Source of the DNA: Verrucomicrobia bacterium UBA2460
GTDB lineage: Bacteria > Verrucomicrobiota > Verrucomicrobiia > Methylacidiphilales > Verrucolacustridaceae
Assembly (NCBI GenBank): GCA_002342345.1
Contig: DDPU01000026.1
Location: 12,266 to 18,553, forward strand
Length of the DNA: 6,288 nucleotides
Direction: 5' to 3'
This document shows, piece by piece, positions 5,446 to 6,288 of this stretch. Below the pieces are notes generated by a model. That model was not told the DNA's origin and made no database searches. It worked only from the letters and a program-made list of their open reading frames with translations. The translations under genes and the position numbers were made by a program. Position 1 is the first letter of the stretch, and each line of letters opens with the position of its first letter.

Positions 5446-6288
5446 TTACTTTCCCGCTTTTTGCAAACCGGGAAGGATTTCCCGGGCCGCCTGCTTGGGT
5501 TTCCTGTCCAGATCGTAGAGGCCCCAGTGCTTTTCCGCGCCGTCGGGATTGGCGGGATCGCCCTTCCAGCCTTCGTCAAAAGCCTCAAACCAAAAGACAC
5601 TCACGTTGTTTTTCCGGGCCCACTCCAGCAGATCCTGAAAGTAGTGTGCCTGATTTTTTTCGTTGGCCTCCTGGGGGAATTCGGAGGCCACCGTTGCCCA
5701 ACCCGCTTCGGCGATGGCCAGCGGGATGCCGGGCAGGGCTTGCTGGACGGCCGCAAGATTCTGCACGGTGAACGCCATGGCCTGGGCGAGGGTCTTTTTC
5801 TCCCAGACGGGGTAGGTGTGGACCCCGGCAAAATCGACCACTCCGGCGAGATCCTTGGCGTAATGGACCCAGGCGGCGTAATTCTCCGCGGTGGTCACGG
5901 GTTGGTCCAGGGCCTCCCGTGCCTCGCGGAGAAACCCGGCCAGCCGGTCGATGGGGACACGATGATCATTCCAGTCGACCAGGGTTTCGTTGCCGATGTT
6001 GACCGCCGTGACCACATCGGGAAATTCCCGGGCCAGCCCGATTGCCCGTTTCACTTCCTGCCCGTTGGCCTTCCGGTTGGCGGCCAATCGGGCTTCCGGC
6101 AGGGGCTGCTTGACCCATTCGCAGGTGAGATGAGGGCTGATCTCGGCATCCAGCCAGGCCCCCAGCATCACCTTGAGCGGGAGTTTCTCCGATCGGATAA
6201 GTTCGAGAACCGTGCGGGAGTTTTCCTTGCTGTCGTAAAGACGCAGGAGAGGAATGCCGGCGGACTGGCTGAGCAAACGCAGGTCCTC
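5446..6288 (-). CDS. Glycoside hydrolase family 17 beta-glucan hydrolase/transglycosylase (5' end cut by window)
   Basis: The frame is open to the right edge, giving the C-terminal 280 residues. It enters with EDLRLLSQ, a typical early GH17 segment before the first strand LLRLYDSKENS. Catalytic features are present: VNIGNE (96-101 of the fragment) with acid/base Glu101, HTYPVW (157-162), AIAEAGW (191-197) with nucleophile Glu194, and FWFEAFDEGWKGD (232-244) followed by EKHWGLYDLDRKPK (252-265), the usual closing motif. GH17 enzymes act on beta-1,3-glucans. Bacterial members are often periplasmic or membrane-anchored, and several characterised ones are transglycosylases that remodel glucans, some fused to or near GT2 glucan synthases. 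The beta/alpha barrel is complete at its C-terminus with no extra domain or membrane anchor. About 30-60 residues plus any signal peptide lie outside the window, so location cannot be read. The TTG at 6276 is only an in-frame Leu codon, not the true start. Hydrolase versus transferase activity cannot be decided. Confidence 0.9.
   Translation of the reverse strand, partial: EDLRLLSQSAGIPLLRLYDSKENSRTVLELIRSEKLPLKVMLGAWLDAEISPHLTCEWVKQPLPEARLAANRKANGQEVKRAIGLAREFPDVVTAVNIGNETLVDWNDHRVPIDRLAGFLREAREALDQPVTTAENYAAWVHYAKDLAGVVDFAGVHTYPVWEKKTLAQAMAFTVQNLAAVQQALPGIPLAIAEAGWATVASEFPQEANEKNQAHYFQDLLEWARKNNVSVFWFEAFDEGWKGDPANPDGAEKHWGLYDLDRKPKQAAREILPGLQKAGK

Noticed and set aside
1..6288. tRNA genes, CRISPR repeats, insertion sequences, phage or toxin-antitoxin genes
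   Set aside because: No direct repeat arrays, terminal inverted repeats, transposase motifs or tRNA-like cloverleafs were recognised. The coding density and gene content look like ordinary chromosome.

Overview
The window is a gene-dense piece of a bacterial chromosome, GC-rich (roughly 60% by eye). It carries six genes and almost no non-coding DNA. No RNA gene, mobile element, CRISPR array or long repeat is visible. All six genes belong to recognisable families, and I found no strong evidence of an undescribed system. The organism cannot be fixed from this sequence. A free-living GC-rich Gram-negative is plausible because of the bacterial-type GH17 glucanase, and the stand-alone HD protein next to a short Ppx/GppA would fit phyla such as Verrucomicrobia. 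That placement is a guess.

Layout. The left third is on the minus strand. An HD-domain protein (575 down to the left edge, cut off) lies directly downstream of, and overlaps by 4 bases (GTGA), a short Ppx/GppA phosphatase gene (1513 to 572). Together they correspond to the two halves of the longer fused Ppx/GppA enzymes, here encoded as two translationally coupled genes. An 85-base divergent gap (1514-1598) separates ppx from the plus-strand gene serS (1599-2870), complete seryl-tRNA synthetase.

The centre is a plus-strand run. After serS come 42 bases with no clear terminator. Then follow an Nramp Mn2+/Fe2+ transporter (mntH, GTG start at 2913), a universal stress protein (4232-4687) and a DUF429 protein with an RNase H-like fold (4684-5415). 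The last three genes overlap by 1 to 4 bases at each junction and must be translated as one coupled unit. This suggests that metal uptake, a nucleotide-binding stress protein and a possible nuclease work under one regime.

The right end is a minus-strand GH17 beta-glucan hydrolase or transglycosylase (6288 down to 5446, N-terminus cut off). It converges on the DUF429 gene across a 30-base gap filled by one GC-rich hairpin that probably serves as a shared terminator.

The points most worth a second look are the split Ppx/HD pair, the uncertain ppx start (one option shares the CATG palindrome with the serS start), and the tightly overlapped Nramp-Usp-DUF429 cassette.
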